NCBI RefSeq assembly: GCF_003024685.1
Contig: NZ_PYLQ01000007.1
Span: 40,933-104,932, forward strand
DNA from: Faecalibacillus intestinalis
GTDB lineage: Bacteria; Bacillota_I; Bacilli_A; Erysipelotrichales; Coprobacillaceae
Length of the DNA: 64,000 nucleotides
Direction of reading: 5' to 3'
Shown in pieces: positions 38,131 through 47,338 of this stretch. Every line of letters starts with the position of its first letter. The first letter of the stretch is position 1. Position numbers and translations under genes: made by a program. The notes beneath the pieces were generated by a model, which saw only the letters and a list, made by a program, of their open reading frames with translations, made no database searches and was not told the origin of the DNA.

Positions 38131-39093
38131 CTATTTAATAATGTTCACTAAATCTCCTAAAAAAGTTTTAACTCTTCCAAATCCTTTATATTTTCCTTTT
38201 AAAAAGTATAAAATCAAAGAACAAGCTTTCTTTTCTTTCATCATTAAAACTCTTTGTGTTAAATAATCTTTATATTTTAAACAATATTTTTTTTGTTCTC
38301 TATTTAGCTCTAATCCCAATGTAAAATTCACATTTTCTATTTGTGCTTTCGTCTGTTCAATACGTTCATTCACTCTTTGTTTCTTTTCATTAATAATATT
38401 CCCATCAACAATATTATCCATTCCAATTGTATTATTATTATGAATTCTATAATCAATTAAAGGAATATCTAAATAATAACATCCATTTTGAATAGCAGAA
38501 ATAATATTCAATTCCCAATCATGAGGCAATTTACCTTGTGTTACTTTTAAATATTCATCTTTAACTTCTTTTTTGATAGCCATACAACAACCTTGAGAAA
38601 AATTCATTTCTAATAAACTCTTTAAATCGATTTCCGTTAATTCTTCTGTTACTTCTTTAAAAAGTAAATTATTATTTGAACGTCCTTTTATTTTATTCAC
38701 TTCGAAACAATTTCCATCTTGATCCATAAAATTAAAACTCGATGCTAGAGATAAAATATTGGATTGACTCATTTTTTCAACCATCACCTCTATTTTATTT
38801 AAATGCCAACGATCATCTTGGTCACTTAAAAAAATGATATCTCCATCTACTATCTCTAATCCTTTTTTAAAGTTCTTACGATATCCTAAATTATTTTCAT
38901 TTTTTATAAGTTTCCAATTAATAAGTTTATAACCATCGATATACTGATGAATCAACTCATAACTATTATCAGTAGAAACATCATCTATTAATATTACTTC
39001 ATCAATTGGATACGTTTGTTTTCTAATAGAATCTAATTGTTCAATTAAATACTTTTCGCCATTATATACAGCCATTACTAATGATACTTTCAT
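38131..39093 (-). CDS. family 2 glycosyltransferase, rhamnosyltransferase-like
   Basis: 320 residues. The GT-A domain opens KVSLVMAVYNGEKYLIEQL and has DIIFLSDQDDRWH, the wording typical of RgpB-like rhamnosyltransferases. First gene of the four-gene block; its upstream DNA has a TATACT box near 39120. Length and motifs fit. The donor dTDP-rhamnose would be made partly by RmlD at 40373. Confidence 0.83.
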   Translation of the reverse strand: MKVSLVMAVYNGEKYLIEQLDSIRKQTYPIDEVILIDDVSTDNSYELIHQYIDGYKLINWKLIKNENNLGYRKNFKKGLEIVDGDIIFLSDQDDRWHLNKIEVMVEKMSQSNILSLASSFNFMDQDGNCFEVNKIKGRSNNNLLFKEVTEELTEIDLKSLLEMNFSQGCCMAIKKEVKDEYLKVTQGKLPHDWELNIISAIQNGCYYLDIPLIDYRIHNNNTIGMDNIVDGNIINEKKQRVNERIEQTKAQIENVNFTLGLELNREQKKYCLKYKDYLTQRVLMMKEKKACSLILYFLKGKYKGFGRVKTFLGDLVNIIK

Positions 39094-39558
39094 AACTATC
39101 CCTTTCTTTTGTTAGAAACAGTATAACATAATTTAAATTATAAAGCGTAGTCATGGCACATAAAATCAACTAGATTTTAATTACTTCGTCTTTGAAAATG
39201 AGTAATTAAAAATACTATAATCCTATGCAGCTTTGTATAATTATCATATAGTTTAAATGTGACTACTCAATAACAAAAATTAACATTTAGTTTTATTTCT
39301 TTACTTTACAATTGATATATAAGCAACATTTTAATTATCATTTCTAACATATATTCTAAATACTGATCTTATTTCTTTTAGTAGTAACAGTTTATAAAAC
39401 AAACAATTCCCATCTATCAAATATATAATGTATATAAAATTAATGCGCCTTTAAAAACATATTTTTCAATTTAACAAATTTCATATTAATTTTCTACTTT
39501 TAAGCCTACTATGTTTATAAACCAATACTTTAAATATTTTTTATCTTTGAATATTAAT
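39094..39558. other. AT-rich gap upstream of the glycosyltransferase block
   Basis: About 465 nt, extremely AT-rich. I see no gene. It contains an 11-bp inverted repeat (ATTTTAATTACT at about 39174 with AGTAATTAAAAAT ending about 39213) and a probable minus-strand -10 box TATACT near 39120 for the downstream operon. Confidence 0.5.
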
Positions 39559-40251
39559 TTAATCTTTATTGACCTTTAAATAGCTTTTCTCTATTTCTTT
39601 TCTTTTAAATTCTTCCTTATCTATTCTTATTCCTTTATCATATGCATTTGAAGTTTTCTCATATAATTCTAAAAGTGCAATTCTCTTATTTATATCATCA
39701 ATATTTTTTCCTTCAAACTTTAATAACGTGTTATTAAGATATTTAGATTTATTATATTCATAATCAAAATAACTATCCTCTTTAAAAATTTTTGATAAGA
39801 CATTTATACAATAAATCCAAACAGAAACAACAAAAAAAAGAAAACATATCATTTCATATGTATTATATTCATTCAGTTTTTGATTTAATAAGACAAAACT
39901 GGACAAATACAAAGATAAAACAAAAAAATATAATTCAATAAATTTTTTTGTTAATAATTTCCATTGTACAAAGTTATATTTAAAGTCATATTTAATTTTA
40001 ATCTTATATTGAATTTTGTCTATCACCACAAATATAAGGACAAAAATAGTCAATACAAAAATATTTTTAAAACTAAAAATATATATAATTTCTCTAATCA
40101 TTTTCCTATTCAATCTTAATAAACTAAAATTTGAAAAAAATATATATGTACTCATTACAATAACACCAAAAGTCATAAATTCTAATAAACTAACACCCTT
40201 AGGTATTATTTTTTCCATTTTCTTCTCAATATATTTAATATCCATTATCAT
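39559..40251 (-). CDS. hypothetical membrane protein
   Basis: 230 residues with four hydrophobic segments (for example FMTFGVIVMSTYIFF, IFVLTIFVLIFVVID, FFVLSLYLSSFVLL, ICFLFFVVSVWIYC) and a charged C-terminal third rich in Lys and Glu, probably cytoplasmic. I do not recognise a family. It is flanked by AT-rich non-coding DNA on both sides and sits between two wall-polysaccharide operons. Its lower G+C suggests a later insertion. Confidence 0.6.
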   Translation of the reverse strand: MIMDIKYIEKKMEKIIPKGVSLLEFMTFGVIVMSTYIFFSNFSLLRLNRKMIREIIYIFSFKNIFVLTIFVLIFVVIDKIQYKIKIKYDFKYNFVQWKLLTKKFIELYFFVLSLYLSSFVLLNQKLNEYNTYEMICFLFFVVSVWIYCINVLSKIFKEDSYFDYEYNKSKYLNNTLLKFEGKNIDDINKRIALLELYEKTSNAYDKGIRIDKEEFKRKEIEKSYLKVNKD

Positions 40252-40342
40252 TTTCCTCTCACTATTACAAAACCAATTACTTATATTAACAACAAATCAT
40301 AAATCTTATATTTTTCTTTAAAATTATAAAATTAAAACTAAA

Positions 40343-40367
40343 ATTCGCTCATTTAAAATGAGCGAAT
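40343..40367 (-). terminator. terminator of the wzt-wzm-GT-rmlD operon
   Basis: A perfect 12-bp stem ATTCGCTCATTT / AAATGAGCGAAT, 5 nt past the rmlD stop, then TTTTAGTTTT on the minus strand. Confidence 0.88.
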
Positions 40368-40372
40368 CAATC

Positions 40373-41263
40373 TTAATATTCAATTTCTTTTAAATATCTA
40401 CTTAAAGCATCTTGCCATGTAGGTAATGGTTTAAATCCATTTTCTACAAGTTTTGACTTATCCAATCTACTATTAAATGGTCTAGCAGCTTTAGATAAAC
40501 CATATTCTTCAGTCGTTACTGGTAAAACTTCTGTAGTATATCCTGCTTGTTTAAAGATTTCTACTGTAAAATCATACCATGAAATATATCCACCTTCATT
40601 AGTTGCATGATAATAACCATATTTATCACTTTCAGCCATATCTACTAATAATCGAGCAAGATCATAAGTATATGTTGGTGTTCCAATTTGATCATTAACA
40701 ACTTTAACTTGTGGATATTTCTTTCCAACATTTAACATTGTTTTAATAAAGTTTTTACCATTAATACCAAATACCCAAGCAATACGAACAATAAAATATT
40801 TATCTAAATTAGAAGAAACCGCAAGTTCACCTTCTAATTTAGTTTGTCCATAAACATTTAATGGTTTGTAATCTTTACAATCAGGATCCCAAGGGGTTTC
40901 ACCTTGCCCATTAAATACATAATCAGTAGAAATATAAATCATTTTACAATCAATTTTCTTACATGTTAAAGCAATATTTTCTGTTCCTTTAGCATTTACT
41001 GCTCTCACTTTTTCTACTTTATCGTCATCTTCTGCTAAATCTACAGCTGTCCATGCTGCGCAGTGTACAACAACGTCAGGATTAATTTCTGTAATAATCT
41101 TTTCAACATTTTCTTTGTTTGTAATATCTAATTGCACATATTCGTTAAAGTGTTCATTACTTTCAGTAATGTCACTTCCTATAGCTTTATGTCCTCTTTT
41201 ATTTAATTCATTCATAACGTCATAGCCTAATTGACCATTAACACCTGTTACTAATACTTTCAT
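40373..41263 (-). CDS. rmlD: dTDP-4-dehydrorhamnose reductase
   Basis: The ATG at 41263 (MKVLVTGVNGQLGYDVMNEL) is chosen: GGGAGG lies 7 nt upstream. 296 residues of the extended SDR fold with the NAD(P) site VTGVNGQLG and the catalytic YxxxK in YGQTKLEGE. It does the last step of dTDP-L-rhamnose synthesis. RmlA, B and C are not in the window. It is the last gene of the ABC-exporter operon, which shows the polymer contains rhamnose. Confidence 0.93.
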   Translation of the reverse strand: MKVLVTGVNGQLGYDVMNELNKRGHKAIGSDITESNEHFNEYVQLDITNKENVEKIITEINPDVVVHCAAWTAVDLAEDDDKVEKVRAVNAKGTENIALTCKKIDCKMIYISTDYVFNGQGETPWDPDCKDYKPLNVYGQTKLEGELAVSSNLDKYFIVRIAWVFGINGKNFIKTMLNVGKKYPQVKVVNDQIGTPTYTYDLARLLVDMAESDKYGYYHATNEGGYISWYDFTVEIFKQAGYTTEVLPVTTEEYGLSKAARPFNSRLDKSKLVENGFKPLPTWQDALSRYLKEIEY

Positions 41264-41277
41264 TAATTTACCTCCCA

Positions 41278-43461
41278 TTATTCTTTATCTAAAACAAAAG
41301 CTTTCTTCAAACTTAAATTAGGATTATAGAAACGATCACTATATAACATATAACCCCATTTATCTTTGATATAATCATGTTCTTGTACAAATCGACGATA
41401 TTTAGCACTATTTGTATCGACTGTATCATCACCTCTAGATTTAGATTCATAATGATATAGTTCTACTTGATTTAAACAAATATTGTAATATCCTTGTTTC
41501 AATAACTTTAAGTTGAAATCAACATCATTGAAGGCTACTTGTAGATCTTCTTCTAAACCATTGACTTCTAAATATTTTTCTTTAGAAACCATTAAGCAAG
41601 CTGCGGTAACAGCACTGTAGTTAAATGGAACGGATAATCTTCCATAAAAACCAACATCTTCTCTTGGATTATCAATAAAACAATGTTGTGCAATTCCACC
41701 AATACCTAAAATAATACCTGCATGTTGAACCGTATTATCAGGATATAACAATTTAGCACCTACTGCCCCAATATGAGGTTGCATTGCATAGCCAACCATT
41801 ACTTGTAACCAATGTGGTGTAATAATTTCAGTATCATTATTTAATAAAACAATATATTCACCTTTAGCCGCTTCTACAGCTTGATTATTGATTTTAGAAT
41901 AGTTAAATTCATAATTAGCATCAATAACTCTAAAGTTAGAATATTTATTTTGATATTTTTTAAATAAATCAAAAGTTTCTTTCTTTTCGCTATTGTTATT
42001 CATTAAAATAACTTCATAATTTTTATACGTTGTTTTTTCAAATAATGATTTTAAACATTGTTCTGTAATATCTGCATAATCTTTTGTTGGAATAATGATT
42101 GAAACCATTGGTTCTGTTTCATATTCATATCTTACTAAATAATAAGGTACTCTTGGATGTACTGTTACTTTTGCTTTAACACCTCTACGCTTTAAAGCAT
42201 CTTCTACAGCCATTCTACCTTTTTCTACAGCATATCCTTTACTATCAATTGTCGCAGCTGTTGATCCTTCAATCATTCTCCAATGATAAAGAATCTTAGG
42301 AATATGATATACACGTTCAGGTGTTGTCTTTTCTAAAAATCTTAAGAAGATATCATAGTCTTGTGCCCCTTCATAGCCTACTCTAAAACCACCGATTTCA
42401 TCAACAATTGATTTTCTCATGATTTCAAAGTGACAAATATAGTTACTTCCAAGTAATGAATCAGGTGCATAATCTGATTTAAAGTGAGGATCTCTTCTTA
42501 ATCCTTCCATATCCATTTTATCTTCATCAGTGTAGATAAAATCTAATTCTTTATTTTCATTTAAAGCCGCTACACATTCAGCTAATGCATTTCTAGCAAG
42601 TAAATCATCATTATCCATTAAACCAATAAATTCACCGCTAGCAATATTTAAAGCATCGTTTGTTGCTTTAGAAATATGTCCATTTTCTTTACGATGATGT
42701 ACTTTGATTCTAGAATCTTTCTTTTCATATTCATTTAAAGTATCAATTGTTTCTTGTAAAGTTGAACAATCATTAGATAAACATATTTCAAAGTTTTGAT
42801 ATGTTTGATTTAAAATAGAATCTAAACATTCTGCTAAGTATTTTCTTTCCACATTATAAACTGGTATACAAATTGAAATAAGTGGATTGTAAGAAAATTG
42901 AGGATGTTCCTCAAATGGTTTTTCATTTTTTTCTAACCATAAAAGATATTCTTTTTGATTTAAGAAATTATAAACATCTAAAAATTTATTTTTTGTTTTC
43001 TTATTTTCTTTAATACGTCTTTTACTTTGTTTTAATCTATTTGGTGTTAAAACAAAATGATATTCCTTAGCTATATATTTAACTTCTTTACCAATAGCAT
43101 AAGTATTTACTTTTACTTTATTTTTACTTGAGTTTGCTTTAACCAAAATTAATTGAAAAAAAGTTCTTATTTTAGATTTTATTCTTTTAAGTAGGTTATT
43201 TTTTCTTACACAAATCAATTCTTTTTGATTATCATGTAATAAATAAACTTTGATTTTAGAATCACTTTTATTTAAAGAAAGTGATAATTCATAATTGTCA
43301 CTAACTAAATCTGGCAAAAATTTAGCTTTTCTTTCCTTTCCATCAACCACTATTTCAAGTGAATATTTTTGCAAATCACAATTTCCTCTCATGATAAATG
43401 TTGGATTAACAATGCCATGTACATGAGCCTCTCTAATATTTATGTAATCTAATGTTTTCAT
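41278..43461 (-). CDS. bifunctional glycosyltransferase with two GT2 domains
   Basis: 727 residues. Residues 1-110 form a beta-rich domain that I cannot name. A basic helical segment follows, then a first GT2 domain at about 195 (PLISICIPVYNVERKYLAEC with GLMDNDDLL) and a second at about 460 (PMVSIIIPTKDYADITEQCL with YIVLLNNDTEI and AFNDVDFNLKL). Tandem GT-A domains of this kind build repeating polymers such as rhamnan or rhamnan-teichoic chains, alternating two linkages. It lies between wzm and rmlD with 12-17 nt gaps. Confidence 0.88.
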   Translation of the reverse strand: MKTLDYINIREAHVHGIVNPTFIMRGNCDLQKYSLEIVVDGKERKAKFLPDLVSDNYELSLSLNKSDSKIKVYLLHDNQKELICVRKNNLLKRIKSKIRTFFQLILVKANSSKNKVKVNTYAIGKEVKYIAKEYHFVLTPNRLKQSKRRIKENKKTKNKFLDVYNFLNQKEYLLWLEKNEKPFEEHPQFSYNPLISICIPVYNVERKYLAECLDSILNQTYQNFEICLSNDCSTLQETIDTLNEYEKKDSRIKVHHRKENGHISKATNDALNIASGEFIGLMDNDDLLARNALAECVAALNENKELDFIYTDEDKMDMEGLRRDPHFKSDYAPDSLLGSNYICHFEIMRKSIVDEIGGFRVGYEGAQDYDIFLRFLEKTTPERVYHIPKILYHWRMIEGSTAATIDSKGYAVEKGRMAVEDALKRRGVKAKVTVHPRVPYYLVRYEYETEPMVSIIIPTKDYADITEQCLKSLFEKTTYKNYEVILMNNNSEKKETFDLFKKYQNKYSNFRVIDANYEFNYSKINNQAVEAAKGEYIVLLNNDTEIITPHWLQVMVGYAMQPHIGAVGAKLLYPDNTVQHAGIILGIGGIAQHCFIDNPREDVGFYGRLSVPFNYSAVTAACLMVSKEKYLEVNGLEEDLQVAFNDVDFNLKLLKQGYYNICLNQVELYHYESKSRGDDTVDTNSAKYRRFVQEHDYIKDKWGYMLYSDRFYNPNLSLKKAFVLDKE

Positions 43462-43472
43462 ACATATCTCCC

Positions 43473-44246
43473 TTATATTTCCTCAGCGAATCCTTTTTCT
43501 AATTTTCTAAAAATAAACATACCTAACACAAAACAAATAAGCGCCATGACAGCCATGTAGATTACACTAGACATTGCTGGTAACGTATGATACATAAAGA
43601 AGTCACGATAAGTGCTTACAATATGTGTAAAAGGATTTAAATAAAGTACCCAACGAATAGCTTCTGGGAACAATTCTGCTGGATATAAAATAGGTGTTCC
43701 ATAAAATAACATATTAATAACGAATTGGATAATATATTCTGTATCTTGAATATAAACATTAATAGCACTTAATCCAATAACAAGTCCTGCTGTAAGTACA
43801 AATTGTATCAATGCAATAAAAGGTACTAATAAAATATGCCAGCTTAATCCAAGTCCACCAAACACACAGAAGATAATAATAATAATACATGCAATAAAAA
43901 AGTTAACGAGTCCACTTAATGTAGCTGATATTGGTAATATTTCTCTAGGAAAATATACTTTTTTAACGACACCTGCATTATTTTTAATACTTCCCATTCC
44001 AAGTCCCATAACTGTTGTAAAGAAATTCCATGGAATGACTCCACAAATTAGGTATTGTAAATAATTATCAGTTTTAATTCTCATAATATAAGGAAATACA
44101 ATAGCATAAACAGCTACCATTAGTAACGGATTTAAAAACGACCATAAAATACCTAAAAATGATCCTTTATATTTTCCTCTAATATCTTTTTTTACATTTG
44201 TTTTTAATAATTCTCGATAGTCATATAAGTTTTTAAATAATTTCAT
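43473..44246 (-). CDS. ABC-2 polysaccharide exporter permease
   Basis: 257 residues, six membrane helices of the Wzm/RgpC/TagG type (KGSFLGILWSFLNPLLMVAV, then the ABC2 signature region PILYPAELFPEAIRWVLYLN). It forms the channel for moving undecaprenyl-linked polysaccharide or teichoic acid out. Its partner ATPase is the gene directly upstream (13 nt). Confidence 0.92.
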   Translation of the reverse strand: MKLFKNLYDYRELLKTNVKKDIRGKYKGSFLGILWSFLNPLLMVAVYAIVFPYIMRIKTDNYLQYLICGVIPWNFFTTVMGLGMGSIKNNAGVVKKVYFPREILPISATLSGLVNFFIACIIIIIFCVFGGLGLSWHILLVPFIALIQFVLTAGLVIGLSAINVYIQDTEYIIQFVINMLFYGTPILYPAELFPEAIRWVLYLNPFTHIVSTYRDFFMYHTLPAMSSVIYMAVMALICFVLGMFIFRKLEKGFAEEI

Positions 44247-44259
44247 CTTCTTTTTTCTC

Positions 44260-45393
44260 CTATATGATATTAACCTTTAAATCTTTTTCAGATATAACTT
44301 TATCTTTTTCATCTAATAATTGCACAAGAATAGAATGCTCTCCTAATTTCATTTGATTTACATCTACAAAGTAATCAAATCCACATTCATCATTATTTGT
44401 TCCATAGCCACCATATTTTTCTTGATAAGCCATTAAAACATCACTTCTATTTATTTTTCTCATTTCAGTAACCTCTTGATCATCAAAGGTTACTTTTAAA
44501 CGATCATTTAAACAATCACTCAATGACCATCCAGAAATTGTAAATTGAGCTGTATCTTTTTTAACTTCAGCAAATGATTGAGGAATATCAACAACAACAA
44601 TACCATGGTAAGTATCTAATGGTTTTTGATATTTTTTCTTAGCTTCTTCTTTATGATCTAATTTAACTTGTTTTAAATATTCATCAATAACATAAGTTGG
44701 ATCACCATCTAATTTAAATTCACCTTTATAGATCCAAACAGCACGTGTACATAAATCTTTAACTGTATCTAAACTATGTGAAACAATAACAATTGTTTTA
44801 TCACTATCTCTCAATTCTTTTAATTTATCAAAACATTTATCTTGGAAATGTTGATCTCCAACTGCTAAAATTTCATCAATTAATAAAATTTCTGCATCTA
44901 CATTAATAGCAATTGAAAAAGCAAGTCTCATATACATTCCAGAAGAATAAGTTCTTACTGGATTATCAATAAATTCTCCTAGTTCTGAAAATTCAATGAT
45001 ATCATCTACTCTTTTTTCAATTTCAGCTTTTGTTAAACCAAAAACTGCTGCATTAAAATAAATATTTTCTCTTCCTGTAAAATCCTCATGAAAACCTGCA
45101 CCTAATTCAAGTAATGATGTTAATTTTCCTTGAGTTTCAATCGTTCCTTCATTAGGATAAATAATTTTAGTCATTAATTTTAACAAAGTAGACTTACCAC
45201 TTCCATTAGTTCCAATTAAACAAACAGTCTCACCTTTTCTAATGTCTAAATTTATATTTTTTAATACTGTATGAACTTCTTTTTTATTCTTTTTTGAAAA
45301 TAAAAGACGTTCTTTTAAAGTATGTGCTTTATCATATTCAGTTTTGAAATATTTTGTCATATTTCTTACTTCAATTGCATTATTAATATCCAT
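44260..45393 (-). CDS. ABC polysaccharide exporter ATPase (Wzt/RgpD type)
   Basis: 377 residues. Residues 1-245 are the nucleotide-binding domain: Walker A GTNGSGKST, the signature YSSGMYMRLAFSIA, Walker B AEILLIDEILAVGD. Residues about 260-377 are a separate beta-sandwich (DECGFDYFVDV) like the Wzt carbohydrate-recognition domain, which reads the chain end in O-antigen systems. First gene of its operon, with a strong promoter. Confidence 0.93.
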   Translation of the reverse strand: MDINNAIEVRNMTKYFKTEYDKAHTLKERLLFSKKNKKEVHTVLKNINLDIRKGETVCLIGTNGSGKSTLLKLMTKIIYPNEGTIETQGKLTSLLELGAGFHEDFTGRENIYFNAAVFGLTKAEIEKRVDDIIEFSELGEFIDNPVRTYSSGMYMRLAFSIAINVDAEILLIDEILAVGDQHFQDKCFDKLKELRDSDKTIVIVSHSLDTVKDLCTRAVWIYKGEFKLDGDPTYVIDEYLKQVKLDHKEEAKKKYQKPLDTYHGIVVVDIPQSFAEVKKDTAQFTISGWSLSDCLNDRLKVTFDDQEVTEMRKINRSDVLMAYQEKYGGYGTNNDECGFDYFVDVNQMKLGEHSILVQLLDEKDKVISEKDLKVNII

Positions 45394-45413
45394 AAGCCCT
45401 CCATATCATTCGT

Positions 45414-45441
45414 ATTATATCATAATATATTTCTATTTCAA
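45414..45441 (-). promoter_or_regulatory. promoter of the wzt-wzm-GT-rmlD operon
   Basis: Minus-strand TTGAAA (45436-45441), a 16-nt spacer and TATAAT (45414-45419), about 20 nt before the wzt start. Confidence 0.75.
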
Positions 45442-45458
45442 ATTTGTAACAAAATAAC

Positions 45459-47171
45459 TCAATTCTTTATTAAATCTCTTAATCTACGATACCATTTTGT
45501 CATTTTCCAAGATTTTGAATTGTAAACCATTTGCAATTCATCCTTTAAACTTTTAATTTCCCTATCTTTTGATTCACTATCATTTATAGTATCTTCTAAC
45601 AATTCTCCATCATTTACATATAAATCATCATAATTAAAATAAATGGTTAATTTTTGTTTGCTTTCAACATTTATTGGAATTAAAATTTGAGGATCTATAG
45701 TAGAAAAAATGATTTTATTATTATATTTTTTTCCACCTATAATAGTATAATTGTTTATTTTATCAACTCCTAAAGATATTTCAAACCTATCAATAGTTAT
45801 TCTTCCTATATCATCTGGATCAAAACGTATCATTTTAATGTTCTTATCTACATCTAATTCTAAAGTAAATGTATTATTATTATTATTTTGATCTAGCAAA
45901 TATTTTTTTGAAAGCTTATTTTTCTCATTAAAACCATTACCTTCATCAAAAAATATTTCTGCAATCAATTCATTAGTGATATATTGATCAAGGGGAGATA
46001 TGTTTTTTTGAAATAATTGACCTACTAATTTTCCTGAATCAGATATATTTTCAATTTTAAGAATTTCTTCTAACAATCGTTTTGATGAATTTCCATCTAA
46101 ATGATTATGAAAAAAAGGCATCATTTCTTTTCTTTTATCTTTATATGTATCATGATTTGCAATAATTAAAGATAAATTTTTTAATAGTTGTGCTTGTGTT
46201 TTTACAATTGCTCCTGGCATAAGTAAAGTTGGATCATCTACTATAAATCCCCTATCTTCCTTGTATTTTTCAATATCAGGACATGAAAAAATAATTGGTT
46301 TATTTAATAATAAATAATCAACATATATAGATGAATAATCAGTAATTAACCCGTCAAAAGCATCCATTATATGATAAATAGTACATAAATGTTCATTCAT
46401 AATTTCAGTATTTAAAAAAATAAGTCTTTTAGGTAATTTAAAATCATCTTGCTTATATAATTTATTATCTTCAAAATGGATTTTAGCTACAATATAAATA
46501 TTATTTTCTTCCAAAAATTCATCTATTTTTTCAACATCATAATCTAAACAATTAAAAATATTATTTTCAAAATGTTCACCTTCATCTTTTAAACCTTTTC
46601 TCATTGTAGGAAGATAAAAAAAGAGTTTGCTTTAGGAAATGTCAGTATCTAATAATTCTTGTAATTTTTGTTTTGAATTATTATTAAACATCATATCGTT
46701 CCGAGGATATCCCGTCTCTTTCACTTTATGGGGATCTACTGAAAACATTCCACTAAGTGTAATGTGCGAAAATCTTGAAGTTGCTGTAATTAAATCTGTT
46801 TGTGTTGTTATAACCTTTAATCCTTTCACATAAGTTTCACTTGCTGCTGCACTATCAAAAAATCCAATAACCTTTAAAGGAAAACCATGCCAAGCAGCAA
46901 TATGAATCTGTCCAATTCTTTTATTATAGGCAAAATCAAAAGATGAAGTGATTAAATAATGGGCTTTATCAATGATTTCTCTTGCCTCTCTAGATCCCTC
47001 TAACACACACTTTATTTCCTTTCGGTTTAATAATTCAAACATCACCTTATCTTTTATGACCTAACATGTATCATAACTAGTATTTATGTTAATATACTCC
47101 CAAAATCCTCTAGGATTATCTGCAAAATCAGGACTTGATCCAAATACCATTAAATTATTTTCAATATTCAT
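45459..47171 (-). pseudogene. TagF-like CDP-glycerol glycerophosphotransferase with two in-frame stops
   Basis: A single frame of 571 codons runs from ATG 47171 to the stop at 45459. It is interrupted by TAG at 47061-47063 (codon 37), where Trp fits the family (CWVIKD), and by TAA at 46632-46634. There is no shift of frame. Intact stretches include GQIHIAAWHGFPLKVIG and GLITDYSSIYVDYLLLNKP, the core of poly(glycerol/ribitol phosphate) transferases. The C-terminus has an extra beta-rich domain and a coiled coil ending SKSWKMTKWYRRLRDL. A working gene would add phospho-polyol chains to the wall. Readthrough or sequence error cannot be excluded. Confidence 0.8.
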
Positions 47172-47338
47172 CTTTCCACATCCTTATCTTAATAGCTAAA
47201 TTTAATATTCTACTTATAAAAATAGCAGGTAGTCTTATCTTTATAATAACACTACCCACAATCTTTATAAACTATTCTAAAAATAATTTCAGCAATTAAA
47301 ACTAAAAACTATAAAAAATATACATATTTATAACAAGA

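Noticed and set aside
46632..47063. Alternative genetic code or programmed readthrough in the tagF-like gene
   Set aside because: Both TAG and TAA end other genes normally in this window; two unrelated nonsense changes are simpler.
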